DNA of 64,000 nt, from assembly GCA_047602295.1 (NCBI GenBank), contig JASGHP010000001.1, positions 2,542,001 through 2,606,000 on the forward strand, written 5' to 3'. A model generated the notes under the pieces. It was not told where the DNA came from. It saw nothing but the letters and a program-made list of their open reading frames with translations, and did no database searches. Made by a program: the position numbers and the translations under genes. Below, piece after piece: positions 26,301 through 34,783 of this stretch (position 1 is its first letter; every line of letters begins with the position of its first letter). The stretch is from JACMLD01 sp047602295 (GTDB lineage: Bacteria > Bacteroidota > Bacteroidia > Chitinophagales > Chitinophagaceae).

Positions 26301-26755
26301 GTAAATAATTGTGATTGATTATCCCAGAAGGACTGTATTCAAAGGAAGGCGTTATGATCCTCAACCTGATAGATAACAGCTTCCTTTATAAATTTACGGC
26401 AAATTGTTATTTATACCATCTGGCGGGAGCGCCAAAGTTAAGAAGCGACAGACTGTCTGTTTGACAAATGTTAATAAAAATTAATGCTACATAACTGCAT
26501 GAGAACCGCCCTTTTAAACCCTGATCGTAGTTTTCCCTTGTAGTAATTGCTATGATTTGCCAGATACGCGTTTTACTTTTGACCCTGTTAGCGCACCAAG
26601 CTACATGCAGTACCGGTTTATTGAAAAACCCGTATTTGACCGTACCCCCGGATTATTAATACTGCATACCTGCCAATACTCCTGTGAACCTATAGTCACC
26701 TATCTCACAATCCAATTCTTAGGGTCGGCATTGTTTTACCTTAAAACTAAAAACA
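26301..26755. other. 455-bp divergent intergenic region
   Basis: Lies between the divergently read histidine kinase and lytic transglycosylase genes. It should hold both promoters. Candidate words are TATGATTTG near 26550 and TTTGAC near 26577 and 26636, but none gives a full TTTG/TAnnTTTG pair. No gene is supported; an open frame at 26557-26856 overlaps the next gene and has no family features. Confidence 0.4.
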
Positions 26756-27580
26756 ATGTTGCATTCCAAGTTTTCAAAGGCTGTATTTATTGGCCATTTG
26801 TTACTTTTTATTGCATTTCCTTTTACCAGCTACCAGCATCCGCAAAGCACTACTGATCCGGATGATGATGCAAAAGCTTGTGCTGTTCCGGCACCTGCAG
26901 TAGCTATTAAATTGAATAAAAATGCTGTGAAGTTTGTAAACAGCTATCTTCAAAAGAATACAGATGACCTTGTAAAGATTAAAGAGCGTAGTGCTGTTCC
27001 ATTTAAAACAATGGACCAGATTTTTACAAAATACAACCTGCCGCTGGAGCTTAAATACCTGGCTGTAATAGAATCTGAACTGAATCCATCCGCTGTTTCG
27101 CGTGTTGGCGCAGTTGGCCCATGGCAGTTGATGCCCACAACGGCAAAAATATTGGGACTAAAAGTGTCTGCCCGCAACGACGAACGCCGCCAGTATTATA
27201 AAAGCACTAAAGCAGCCGCTATTTACCTGCGTGATTTATATACAGAGTTTGACGACTGGTTATTGGTAATGGCAGCTTATAACTGTGGCCCCGGCCCGGT
27301 GTATACAGCCATCAAAAAATCTGGTAGCAGAAATTTCTGGAAACTGCAAGCTTATTTGCCAGAAGAAAGCCGCGACCACGTAAAGAAATTTATTGCTACG
27401 CATTATTATTTTGAAGGCAATGGCAGCGTTACAACACTTACGCATGCAGAGACTATCAAGTACGCAAAACTGATGATTGCAGCCAGGGATAAAGCGCTGC
27501 AAATGCAACAACCATCGCAGGATACACTTTCTAAAATAACAATGGCAAGCTTTGCTGCCAGCGTTGCTTACGGTTATTAA
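26756..27580 (+). CDS. Lytic transglycosylase, SLT domain (GH23)
   Basis: A 274-residue exported murein lytic transglycosylase that cleaves the MurNAc-GlcNAc bond in peptidoglycan. An N-terminal hydrophobic signal (FIGHLLLFIAFPF) precedes the SLT domain (~85-230). Catalytic Glu106 lies in AVIESELNPSAVSRVGAVG; the following PWQLMPTTAKILGL and the late MAAYNCGPG are the other family motifs. The LysM repeats typical of MltD are missing, so this is a short form. It stands alone on the plus strand. Confidence 0.92.
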   Translation: MLHSKFSKAVFIGHLLLFIAFPFTSYQHPQSTTDPDDDAKACAVPAPAVAIKLNKNAVKFVNSYLQKNTDDLVKIKERSAVPFKTMDQIFTKYNLPLELKYLAVIESELNPSAVSRVGAVGPWQLMPTTAKILGLKVSARNDERRQYYKSTKAAAIYLRDLYTEFDDWLLVMAAYNCGPGPVYTAIKKSGSRNFWKLQAYLPEESRDHVKKFIATHYYFEGNGSVTTLTHAETIKYAKLMIAARDKALQMQQPSQDTLSKITMASFAASVAYGY

Positions 27581-27691
27581 TACTATTGCCCGTTATTTAT
27601 AACGGTTTAAAGATACTATGGACGGTTACCTAAACAGAGGTGCAGGTACAGAAGGATAATAATATCTGACTGTGGCCTGCGCCTTATTTTT

Positions 27692-28270
27692 TTATAGAAG
27701 ATTATTCAGTTTTGCATATTGCAACAGCATAATTGTTTTGCCATCTTTAATTCTTCCATCCTGCATCATTTGCAACGCTTCATCAAATTTTATTTCAAGC
27801 ACTTCTATATTTTCCTGCTCGTGCTCTATGCCGCCGCCTTCTCCAATTTTCATAGAAGAAGTATAAGCAGCTACAAAAAAGTACAATATTTCTGTTACAG
27901 AGCCCGGCGACATATAAGCTTCAAATATCTTTCTTACATCGGTAATTTTGTAACCGGTTTCTTCTTCTGTTTCACGGCGGATGCAGTCTTCGGGGTTGTC
28001 TTTGTCCAGCAGGCCGGCACAAGATTCAATCAGCATACCATCTGCATTACCATTTACAAAAGTGGGCAGGCGGAATTGACGGGTAAGTATAACCGTTTTA
28101 TTAGCGGCATTGTACAATAAGATGGTAGCACCATTGCCACGGTCGTACACTTCGCGGCTTTGTATTTGGTGTGTACCGTTCTTTTGCTCGTACTCGTATT
28201 TTATTTTTCTAAGAATATACCAGTTGTCAGACAGGATGCTGGTATCAAGAATGTTTACGTTTTTAATCAT
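27692..28270 (-). CDS. nudK: Nudix hydrolase, NudK-like (GDP-mannose pyrophosphatase)
   Basis: A 192-residue hydrolase, the same length as E. coli NudK, predicted to split nucleoside-diphosphate sugars such as GDP-mannose. The Nudix box runs from residue ~85 to 107 (AGLLDKDNPEDCIRRETEEETGY, key residues REtxEEtG). The N-terminal ILSDNWYILRKIKYEY and the central EAYMSPGSVTEILYFFVAAY are typical of NudK/ADP-ribose pyrophosphatases. The frame extends to 28378, but the ATG at 28270 gives the family N-terminus. Substrate is inferred from family resemblance. Confidence 0.88.
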   Translation of the reverse strand: MIKNVNILDTSILSDNWYILRKIKYEYEQKNGTHQIQSREVYDRGNGATILLYNAANKTVILTRQFRLPTFVNGNADGMLIESCAGLLDKDNPEDCIRRETEEETGYKITDVRKIFEAYMSPGSVTEILYFFVAAYTSSMKIGEGGGIEHEQENIEVLEIKFDEALQMMQDGRIKDGKTIMLLQYAKLNNLL

Positions 28271-28345
28271 TAAGAATGGTTTTATGGTAGAACGGTAAAA
28301 ATAAATGTAAATCCACAAATAGGTAGGAAGCGTTTCTACAATAAC

Positions 28346-28377
28346 AAAAAAGCCCGGCTGTAGAGAACAACCAGGCA
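28346..28377 (-). terminator. Rho-independent terminator of the 147-residue protein gene
   Basis: On the minus strand GCCTGGTTGT and ACAGCCGGGC form a 10-bp stem with two G-U pairs and an 8-nt loop, followed by TTTTTT. It lies about 45 bp past the stop at 28422. Confidence 0.75.
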
Positions 28378-28421
28378 TTTAATCACTAACAAGAAACTAT
28401 GCTACATGAGTGATTTTATAA

Positions 28422-28865
28422 TTATTGACCACTGGCAAAAGATGCCAGCATTCTTGCTTCGGGCATTTCATTGGATGCATAATAGAGATATAAAGTGCTG
28501 CGTTTGTTTAAAGATTGCAAGCTTGTGATGTCTTTTACATCGCAACTCATTAATGTTTTGGTATTAGGGCTATCTGGAAATTTATATTCTTTCAGAATTT
28601 TATTTTGCTCGTCGCGAATAGTGATGATGCGGCCTGTGCCACTAACACCACAATGATTGTAATACACTTCAATTTCATCAGTAGCTTTTGCCTGGTTTAA
28701 TGGAATGCTGTTAATCTTCATGTCTTTGGATACATACTGCTGAAAAAGCAATTTCTTGTTGAGGTAAACTTCAAAACTGTGAGAACCTGTTGTGGTAAAA
28801 GAAAACAGGAGAATGGAAAATGCAAGCATCAGTGATGATGCGGGTTTGCTGATTAGTTGTAACAT
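28422..28865 (-). CDS. Secreted protein of unknown function
   Basis: A 147-residue exported protein with a signal peptide (SSLMLAFSILLFSFTTTGSH). The mature part has a SFEVYLNKKLLFQQYVSKD start, a central EIEVYYNHCGVSGTGRIITIRDEQNKILKEYKF stretch (EIEVYYNHCGVSG, then RIITIRDEQ), and two cysteines. I have no family for it. The beta-strand pattern suggests a compact sandwich. It stands alone on the minus strand with its own terminator. Confidence 0.7.
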   Translation of the reverse strand: MLQLISKPASSLMLAFSILLFSFTTTGSHSFEVYLNKKLLFQQYVSKDMKINSIPLNQAKATDEIEVYYNHCGVSGTGRIITIRDEQNKILKEYKFPDSPNTKTLMSCDVKDITSLQSLNKRSTLYLYYASNEMPEARMLASFASGQ

Positions 28866-28933
28866 ACAATAAGTATTGAGGTTAATAAATAATGGATGCG
28901 GTTGAACATCTTTATCAGCAGCAAAATAAATAG

Positions 28934-28961
28934 CAAAGCCAGCCGGTAAGGGCTGGCTTTG
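28934..28961 (-). terminator. Hairpin, probable terminator of the FMN reductase gene
   Basis: Arms CAAAGCCAGCC and GGCTGGCTTTG form a perfect 11-bp stem with a 6-nt loop. On the minus strand the arm is followed by an AT-rich stretch with T-rich words. It is 180 bp past the stop of the reductase gene, so attenuation of the next gene is also possible. Confidence 0.55.
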
Positions 28962-29140
28962 ACGAAAGGGTATAATTGCTTGATGTTTTGTAGTGGCTGT
29001 TTAAATACAGGCAGGGAAATTTTGGTTAAACCCAATGCCGCCCATTGATTTACTGATGAACGTATTGCGACGCAACGATGACGCTATGAAAAACAAATGC
29101 TGGTATCATAATTTCTGTCAATTTTAAAAATCTACTGAAA

Positions 29141-29707
29141 CTAAGATTGACGAATGGTCTTTAATGCGCCTGCCCAGCTTTCCAGTTCTTTCAGCAATGC
29201 ATCAGCACTTTTGTCCAGTTGTTCATCTCCTTTAAACACGCCGTTTTCATCTATGTGTTTTGTAAAGAAGGGTAGGGCGATGGATTCCGGCAAGGGCATC
29301 ATTTTTAAAGTAGTAACTACCTGCTTTAAAGTTTGCACAGCACGGATACCGCCAGACATGCCTCCGTAACTTACAAACGCTACGGGTTTCTTGGCCCATT
29401 CCCAGAAAAGAAAATCCAAAGCATTTTTAAGTGGCGCCGTCATACTGAAATTGTATTCCGGGGTAACCATAATAAAAGCATCAGCACTGTCAATGGTAGC
29501 GCTCCATTTTTTTGTATGCTCATGATGGTATTTTCTCATGCGCGGATGCTCGGGCTCATCTAAAAAAGGAAGATTGATAGCTGCCAGATCCAGCAGTTCT
29601 ACATTAAAACCTTTATGATTGTTTGCTTTTTCGTGTATCCAATTTGCAATAGCAGGTCCTTTTCTGCCGGGTCTTGTGCTGGCTAAAATAATTTTCAGAT
29701 TGTGCAT
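29141..29707 (-). CDS. NADPH-dependent FMN reductase
   Basis: A 188-residue flavodoxin-fold oxidoreductase that uses NAD(P)H to reduce FMN or quinone-like substrates in the cytoplasm. The phosphate loop STRPGRKGPAIANWI is at residues ~10-24. The family motif TPEYNFSMTAPLKNALDF and the SYGGMSGGIRAVQTL segment are present. It matches the family's usual length. It belongs to a minus-strand series with the methyltransferase, VOC and aldo/keto reductase genes, but gaps of 50-100 bp leave the operon structure unsure. Confidence 0.92.
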   Translation of the reverse strand: MHNLKIILASTRPGRKGPAIANWIHEKANNHKGFNVELLDLAAINLPFLDEPEHPRMRKYHHEHTKKWSATIDSADAFIMVTPEYNFSMTAPLKNALDFLFWEWAKKPVAFVSYGGMSGGIRAVQTLKQVVTTLKMMPLPESIALPFFTKHIDENGVFKGDEQLDKSADALLKELESWAGALKTIRQS

Positions 29708-29804
29708 GATAGAGCTTTAAGTTTGGCTGATGATTTTGTTTTATCGCCCTTCTAACAGCAAAGCAATGCTATTGTTCAAAAAAAGAAAATATTCTTATCA
29801 ACCG

Positions 29805-30470
29805 TTATTTTACAATTGCCAAGGCCATTCCATCGTGATCTTTAGAGCCAACAGTCTGCAATATGGTAGCGGTAACGGCCGTATTTGCAGCAAGTGCTTT
29901 ATTAAAACGTGCAGCGCCCTTTACCATTGGGTCTTCATTTTTTGGATCAAGCACTTTGCCATCGCGGATAACATTGTCGGCAACAATGAGTGTGCCTGGG
30001 CGGGAAAGTTTCAACGACCATTCAAAGTATTCCACGTAAGGTGGTTTGTCGGCATCAATAAAAATCATATCAAAAGGGCCGGCATTTTCTTTTACCAGTT
30101 GCGGTAATGTATCAATGGCTTTGCCCAATCTTATCTCTACTTGCTTTTCCAAACCAGCAGCATTAATATTTTGTTGTGCCACATCAGCATGGTGCTGCTC
30201 AAGTTCCAAAGTAATTAGTTTTCCATCTTGCGGCAATGCACGGGCCATCCAGATAGTGCTGTAACCGCCTAATGTTCCTATCTCAAGAATTCTTTTTGCA
30301 TTGCTCAGTTTTGCCAGCAGGTATAAAAATTTTCCCTGGTTGGGCGATACGCTGATCTGCGGAATGTTTTCTTTTATAATAGCAGCTTCCGTTCCTTCCA
30401 GCACTTTGTCTGCGGGGTTAAAGAGTTCAGCAATATAATTATCAACTGATCCAAAAATATTTTGCGTCAT
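29805..30470 (-). CDS. SAM-dependent O-methyltransferase (family 3)
   Basis: A 221-residue cytoplasmic methyltransferase similar to catechol/caffeoyl-CoA O-methyltransferases. The SAM-binding motif I is ILEIGTLGGYSTIWMA; acidic motif LITLEL follows, and the metal-binding FDMIFIDADKPPYVEYFEW and LIVADNVIRDGKVLD are present. The family usually needs a divalent cation. The frame extends to 30509, but the ATG at 30470 gives the normal start. Substrate unknown. Confidence 0.92.
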   Translation of the reverse strand: MTQNIFGSVDNYIAELFNPADKVLEGTEAAIIKENIPQISVSPNQGKFLYLLAKLSNAKRILEIGTLGGYSTIWMARALPQDGKLITLELEQHHADVAQQNINAAGLEKQVEIRLGKAIDTLPQLVKENAGPFDMIFIDADKPPYVEYFEWSLKLSRPGTLIVADNVIRDGKVLDPKNEDPMVKGAARFNKALAANTAVTATILQTVGSKDHDGMALAIVK

Positions 30471-30555
30471 GGCATTTGTTTTATCGTTAGCATTTTTTGT
30501 TTGTATCAATATCGAAAACTGCTCTACTTAATACTTATAACTTATTACTTACAAC

Positions 30556-30951
30556 TCAAATCACCATTTCAATCAGCCATTCGTGGCCAAAGGGATCGAG
30601 TAATACTCCCTGGCGGTAGCCATAATCATAACTGGTGGCAGGCGATTTTTCTTTTGCACCTGCTGCAATGGCTTGTTTCATTACTGCATCCACATCTGCT
30701 ACCATTAAACCAATGATAGCAGTTACGCCATTGTATTTTGCGGGACTGAAATTAGTGCCTGCATATGATTCTTCATGAAAATGAAACATGGCGCCATCTA
30801 TCAGCATCTCTGCCACGTGGATGCTGCCATCATCATTCGTCAACACCCATTTTTGTACGGCATTAAAAGCCTTTCCATAAAAAGAAATATCCGTGGTTCC
30901 GTGGGGAATGATGAGTTGCGGCACAAATGCGGTGGAAGAAGCTGCTGGCAT
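30556..30951 (-). CDS. VOC/PhnB-like glyoxalase superfamily protein
   Basis: A 131-residue VOC-fold protein with the PhnB-like layout: VPQLIIPHGTTDISFYGKAFNA at the start, HVAEMLIDGAMFHFHEE in the middle, and YGYRQGVLLDPFGHEWLIEMVI at the end. Proteins of this group are mostly of unknown function; a few bind metals or antibiotics. The frame runs two codons further to a TTG; the ATG at 30951 is preferred. The aldo/keto reductase gene lies 30 bp upstream. Confidence 0.9.
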   Translation of the reverse strand: MPAASSTAFVPQLIIPHGTTDISFYGKAFNAVQKWVLTNDDGSIHVAEMLIDGAMFHFHEESYAGTNFSPAKYNGVTAIIGLMVADVDAVMKQAIAAGAKEKSPATSYDYGYRQGVLLDPFGHEWLIEMVI

Positions 30952-30981
30952 ATGCAAGCGTTATTAAGTGATGAATATTTT

Positions 30982-31953
30982 TTATTGAGACCAGTCTGTA
31001 GGTTGACGTTCCCAGCGGTGTTTTTTTAATTCCTGCAATAAGGATACAGGCAAATCTTTCCCGTCTGAGCTGGCAATATTGGCTTGTACATTTTTTAGTT
31101 TACGCATGCCCGGTATAATGGTGCCCACATCGGGGTTGGCAAGAATAAAACGCAATGCCATTTCGGGCATCGTCATACCAGCAGGTATAAGTGGTTTTAA
31201 TGCGTTGGCATGGTCTACACTTGATTTTAAATTTTCCGGAACAAAATAAGTAGAGCGCCAATCATCTTTCGGGAAAACAGTATCGTAACTGAAAGTGCCG
31301 GTTAGTGTGCCTTCATCAAATGGCACTCTTGCAATAATGCCTACATCCAGTTTTTTACAGAGCGGGAATAAATTATCTTCCGGATTTTGATCAAAAATAT
31401 TATAGATAACCTGTACGGCAGAAAACAGGTTTGTTTGCAAAGATTGCAGGCAATTATCGGGCTCCCAGCGGTTAACAGAAATGCCCCAGTGTTTTACTTT
31501 GCCTTCGGCAGTTAATTTTTGAATGGTTGTTTTCCATTCATCTTTTTGCGCCCATTTATCTTCCCATACATGAAACTGCAAAAGATCGATGCAATCAACG
31601 CCCAGGTTTTGCAAACTTTTCTCTGTGTATTCCCTGATATAGTCGGCAGGAAAAACATCTTCAATAGCAAACTCTGGTTTAGAAGGCCATATCCTGTTTT
31701 TGGGAGGTATTTTAGTAGCGGCGTATAATTTTTTTGAAGGATGGCTTTTAATCAGCTTGCCGAGTATTTGTTCAGAAAGGCCGGCGCCATAGCCCCAGGC
31801 AGTATCAAAAAAATTGCAGCCAAGTTCAACAGCTTTGTGCAGTGATGCTTCTGTTTCTTTATCGTCATTGCCTGTCCATCCGGCCAATCCCCACATGCCA
31901 TAACCAATTTCTGATACCTGCCAGTTTGTTTTTCCAAATCGCCTGTATTGCAT
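30982..31953 (-). CDS. Aldo/keto reductase
   Basis: A 323-residue NADPH-dependent oxidoreductase of the AKR TIM-barrel fold. The catalytic Asp-Tyr region is FFDTAWGYGAGLSEQILGKLI. The barrel strands DCIDLLQFHVWED and KHWGISVNRWEPDN, and the C-terminal cofactor segment NPDVGTIIPGMRKLKNVQANI, are present. It heads a minus-strand series with the VOC gene 30 bp downstream. Substrate unknown. Confidence 0.93.
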   Translation of the reverse strand: MQYRRFGKTNWQVSEIGYGMWGLAGWTGNDDKETEASLHKAVELGCNFFDTAWGYGAGLSEQILGKLIKSHPSKKLYAATKIPPKNRIWPSKPEFAIEDVFPADYIREYTEKSLQNLGVDCIDLLQFHVWEDKWAQKDEWKTTIQKLTAEGKVKHWGISVNRWEPDNCLQSLQTNLFSAVQVIYNIFDQNPEDNLFPLCKKLDVGIIARVPFDEGTLTGTFSYDTVFPKDDWRSTYFVPENLKSSVDHANALKPLIPAGMTMPEMALRFILANPDVGTIIPGMRKLKNVQANIASSDGKDLPVSLLQELKKHRWERQPTDWSQ

Positions 31954-32035
31954 ATTGATGAGTTTAAAATTTTTGAGGAGGAAAATTAGAGAAAAATATT
32001 GTCTGAACCATGATTTGTAGGATTAATGGATTATC

Positions 32036-32190
32036 ATGAAGAAAGCTGTGAGCTGCTAGCTATGAGCTATAAGCCTTTTGCATCGATAGGATGAATGCTT
32101 GCCGCTATCAACTCTTTACCATACGCCACCAGATTAAATTGTTTGGTGAAGCTAGCAGCTTGCAGCTAATAGCTAGCAGCTTTCTTCATT
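32036..32190. repeat. AGCTGC/TAGCT-rich inverted repeat in divergent region
   Basis: The left arm begins ATGAAGAAAGCTGTGAGC and the right arm ends TAGCAGCTTTCTTCATTAA, facing each other across ~75 bp. It is the clearest of the inverted AGCT-rich elements and lies between the divergently read aldo/keto reductase and M28 peptidase genes. The remainder of the 318-bp gap holds no gene. Confidence 0.7.
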
Positions 32191-32271
32191 AAATTTTTTC
32201 CGCTTAACAATTTACTGTTTGCCAGTTAAACAGAATTCTGTAGTTTACTTTTTTCAACCAAACATACAAAC

Positions 32272-33825
32272 ATGAGAAAACTATTTGCTTCCTGCCTGCT
32301 GGCGCTTGCTGCGTCTGGTGGTTTTGCGCAGGAAAAGCTTGACACCGCAATGATTTCGAAAATAAAAGCTGAGGGGCTTTCACATTCCGGTGTTATGGAT
32401 ATTGCATTTCATCTTACAGATGCCAGCGGTCCGCGTTTAATGAACTCACCTGGATTTTTTCGCGCAGCCAACTGGGCAAAAAACACAATGAAAGAATGGG
32501 GATTGGAAAATGCTGCACTGGAAGCATGGGGCACGTTTGGCAAAGGTTGGGAATTGCAGAAATCTTATATCGCCATGACGGCGCCTTATTACAAACCTTT
32601 AATCGGTCTTCCCAAAACCTGGACAAGCGGCACCAATGGTTTGCAAAGCGCAGAAGTAGTTATTGTTATTGCAAAAGATTCTACTGAATTATTAAGTTAT
32701 GCCGGAAAATTAAAAGGAAAGATCGTTATCCTTCCCCCACAAGATACATTAAAGCCAAGCTTTGCGCCGGATGCTACCCGCTATGCAGATTCTCAATTGG
32801 CGAAGATGGCAGACTGGCAAATGCCCAAACCAGATAGCAATAGCCGCAGGCAAGGCAACAGGGGCGGTGGAATGTTTGGCGCATTGGCGCAAATAAACCG
32901 AATTAAAGAACTGGCCAAAAAAGAGGGAGCTGTTGCTATACTCAGTGGCAACTCACGCGGGCACGACGGAACTATTTTCGTGCAGGGTGGTGGTGCCTAT
33001 ACCGTGCAATCGCCTGAAAATTTCCTGGACATTGTATTGGCGTTTGAAGATTACATGACGGTTTATCGTTTGGCAAAAGCCGGTACTGTAAAACTGGAAG
33101 CAGAAGTAAAAACAAAATTCTCTACAGACTCTACCGGTTATAATGTGGTAGGAGAAATAAAAGGCTCCGATAAAAAATTAAAAGACGAATTGGTAATGCT
33201 GGGTGGTCACCTGGATTCATGGCATGGTGCTATGGGGGCTACTGATAACGCAGCAGGTTGTGCAGTGATGATGGAAGCCATGCGCATTTTAAAAACGCTG
33301 GGTGTAAAACCACGTCGCACCATTCGTATTGCATTGTGGAGCGCAGAAGAAGAGGGATTGATTGGCAGCCGCAATTATGTACGCAATCATTTCACGGACA
33401 CGGCTACCCGAAAATACAATGCAGAAGGAGATAAGCTGGCTGCTTATTTCAATCTTGACAATGGCACCGGTAAAATACGTGGCGTTTACCTGCAAGGCAA
33501 TGAAGCTGTGAAACCTATTTTTGCACAATGGTTGAAACCATTTAACGATCTTGGCGCTTCTACACTTACACTGCAGAATACAGGTGGTACAGACCATCTT
33601 TCTTTTGATGCGATTGGTTTGCCGGGTTTCCAGTTTATACAGGATGCAATAGAGTACAGCACACGCACGCACCATACCAATATGGACAGCTATGATCATT
33701 TGCAACCAGCCGATTTGATGCAGGCTGCCACTATTGTTGCTTCTTTTGTGTACAACGCCGCCATGCGCGACGAGAAGCTTCCGCGAAAAGCATTTACGCC
33801 AACACAAGGGCAAAGGCCTTTTTGA
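32272..33825 (+). CDS. Secreted M28 family zinc aminopeptidase
   Basis: A 517-residue exported metallopeptidase with signal peptide (LFASCLLALAASGGFAQ). A PA-like insertion covers ~100-260, then the M28 catalytic core. Two-zinc ligands can be seen in order: GGHLDSWH, ATDNAAGCAVMMEA, SAEEEGLIGSRNY (catalytic Glu), YFNLDNGTGK and TDHLSFD. Family members release N-terminal amino acids or dipeptides. The gene stands alone with its own terminator at 33845-33876. The assignment is secure; the specificity is unknown. Confidence 0.95.
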   Translation: MRKLFASCLLALAASGGFAQEKLDTAMISKIKAEGLSHSGVMDIAFHLTDASGPRLMNSPGFFRAANWAKNTMKEWGLENAALEAWGTFGKGWELQKSYIAMTAPYYKPLIGLPKTWTSGTNGLQSAEVVIVIAKDSTELLSYAGKLKGKIVILPPQDTLKPSFAPDATRYADSQLAKMADWQMPKPDSNSRRQGNRGGGMFGALAQINRIKELAKKEGAVAILSGNSRGHDGTIFVQGGGAYTVQSPENFLDIVLAFEDYMTVYRLAKAGTVKLEAEVKTKFSTDSTGYNVVGEIKGSDKKLKDELVMLGGHLDSWHGAMGATDNAAGCAVMMEAMRILKTLGVKPRRTIRIALWSAEEEGLIGSRNYVRNHFTDTATRKYNAEGDKLAAYFNLDNGTGKIRGVYLQGNEAVKPIFAQWLKPFNDLGASTLTLQNTGGTDHLSFDAIGLPGFQFIQDAIEYSTRTHHTNMDSYDHLQPADLMQAATIVASFVYNAAMRDEKLPRKAFTPTQGQRPF

Positions 33826-33844
33826 TGTATATAGCATTATTAAC

Positions 33845-33876
33845 AAACGGCTGTGCTTTGGTACAGCCGTTTTTAT
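33845..33876 (+). terminator. Rho-independent terminator of the M28 peptidase
   Basis: Arms ACGGCTGT and ACAGCCGT (33847-33870) form an 8-bp stem, extended by A-T pairs, followed by TTTTTATTT on the plus strand. Confidence 0.85.
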
Positions 33877-33938
33877 TTCCGGCACGATCTTTCAGTTAGA
33901 AATTACATCTATATTTAACCAACCAAAAAAATCAAACT

Positions 33939-34163
33939 ATGCCAAATTGGTTACGTGCTTTAATAGCCGGCTACGGTGCAAAGAAACTGGGCGGCGGTTG
34001 CTTCAGTACTATCCTCATCTTTATTGTTATCTATTATGCATTGGGCAAGTGCAATCCTTCTCAGCAGGCAGCGCCGCAGAGAAGTAGTATACAAACAACA
34101 CAACCTGCAAAAACAGCAAAGGCAAACATTGTTGCGCAAAATGCAGTAGCGTATCGGCAGTAG
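33939..34163 (+). CDS. Small single-pass membrane protein
   Basis: A 74-residue protein with a glycine-rich start (GYGAKKLGGG), one transmembrane helix (FSTILIFIVIYYALG) and a Gln/Ala/Thr-rich tail. I do not recognise a family. It sits after a terminator, with a plausible ATG. Coding status is supported by the clean hydrophobic pattern, not by homology I can name. Confidence 0.55.
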   Translation: MPNWLRALIAGYGAKKLGGGCFSTILIFIVIYYALGKCNPSQQAAPQRSSIQTTQPAKTAKANIVAQNAVAYRQ

Positions 34164-34281
34164 TTGTCGCTTTTCTTTCCACTGGTATTGCAAACTTTGG
34201 GTAATCTGATACCCAATATTGTTTTCTATGCAAGATTGTGCAGGGGCATAGCTTTTGACTTTGTATAATAAATGTATTACT

Positions 34282-34467
34282 ATGGCAAAAGCAACGAAGA
34301 AGAAATCGTCTCCTGTAAACAAGTTGGGTGTTGTAAACTCGCTGGTGAATAATATTAACAAGCGAAAAGAAAAAGGAATATCCAGGAAGAAGAAAGACTC
34401 GACCATTACAGGTAAAGCATACCAGAAAATGCAGGAAGGCTGGCCAAAAACAGGTCATAAAAAATAG
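34282..34467 (+). CDS. Small basic conserved-type protein
   Basis: A 61-residue lysine-rich protein (MAKATKKKSSPVNKLGVVNSL, then KRKEKGISRKKKDSTITGKAY) ending YQKMQEGWPKTGHKK. This reads like the short basic proteins common in Chitinophagaceae. The length and charge suggest nucleic-acid or ribosome contact, which is inference. The frame is open upstream to 34255, but the ATG at 34282 is preferred. A strong hairpin lies 20 bp after its stop. Confidence 0.65.
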   Translation: MAKATKKKSSPVNKLGVVNSLVNNINKRKEKGISRKKKDSTITGKAYQKMQEGWPKTGHKK

Positions 34468-34486
34468 TGCTGGCAGGGGTTTTAGC

Positions 34487-34511
34487 CACTGTGCGTGAGA
34501 CACGCACAGTG
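34487..34511 (+). terminator. Perfect 11-bp hairpin after the small basic protein gene
   Basis: Arms CACTGTGCGTG and CACGCACAGTG with a 3-nt loop. There is no U-run, so it may stabilise the mRNA end rather than terminate. Confidence 0.5.
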
Positions 34512-34686
34512 ACTGTAAAATAGAACAGGCAGCGGTTATATTGCTGATTAGCGACTATAGATTATAAGCCGACAGTTGCCATGAAAATATAAAGTACAAG
34601 AGAGTGACACAACGATGTTGCCACGAAGACAAATGCTCGTTGCCTAAAAAAAGCAAACAATATTTTATACTAAATAATCTTAGAAA

Positions 34687-34724
34687 AACATAGCTGGCTC
34701 AATGCCGGCTATGTTGTTTTTATA
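34687..34724 (+). terminator. Rho-independent terminator
   Basis: Arms AACATAGCTGGC and GCCGGCTATGTT (one G-T pair) form a 12-bp stem with a 5-nt loop, followed by GTTTTTAT. It lies ~220 bp after the nearest plus-strand stop and 60 bp before the next ATG. Confidence 0.75.
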
Positions 34725-34783
34725 AAATGCACACAGATTGAAGTTTTATCTTTACATTCATTGCCTGAGTAATTTAAAAGCAT

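Larger units (their letters stand above)
34468..34783. other. 316-bp gap with two hairpins
   Basis: It holds the 34487-34511 hairpin, AT-rich sequence, and the 34687-34724 terminator. No gene is seen. An unannotated short transcript ending at the second terminator is possible but not shown. Confidence 0.35.

Noticed and set aside
26557..26856. A 99-codon plus-strand open frame before the lytic transglycosylase
   Set aside because: It overlaps the start of the transglycosylase gene in another frame and has no signal or motif. Its sequence is the presumed promoter region.
28853..29035. A 60-codon minus-strand frame between the FMN reductase and the unknown secreted protein
   Set aside because: It contains the 28934-28961 hairpin and overlaps the next start. 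It has a hydrophobic stretch but no recognisable gene features.
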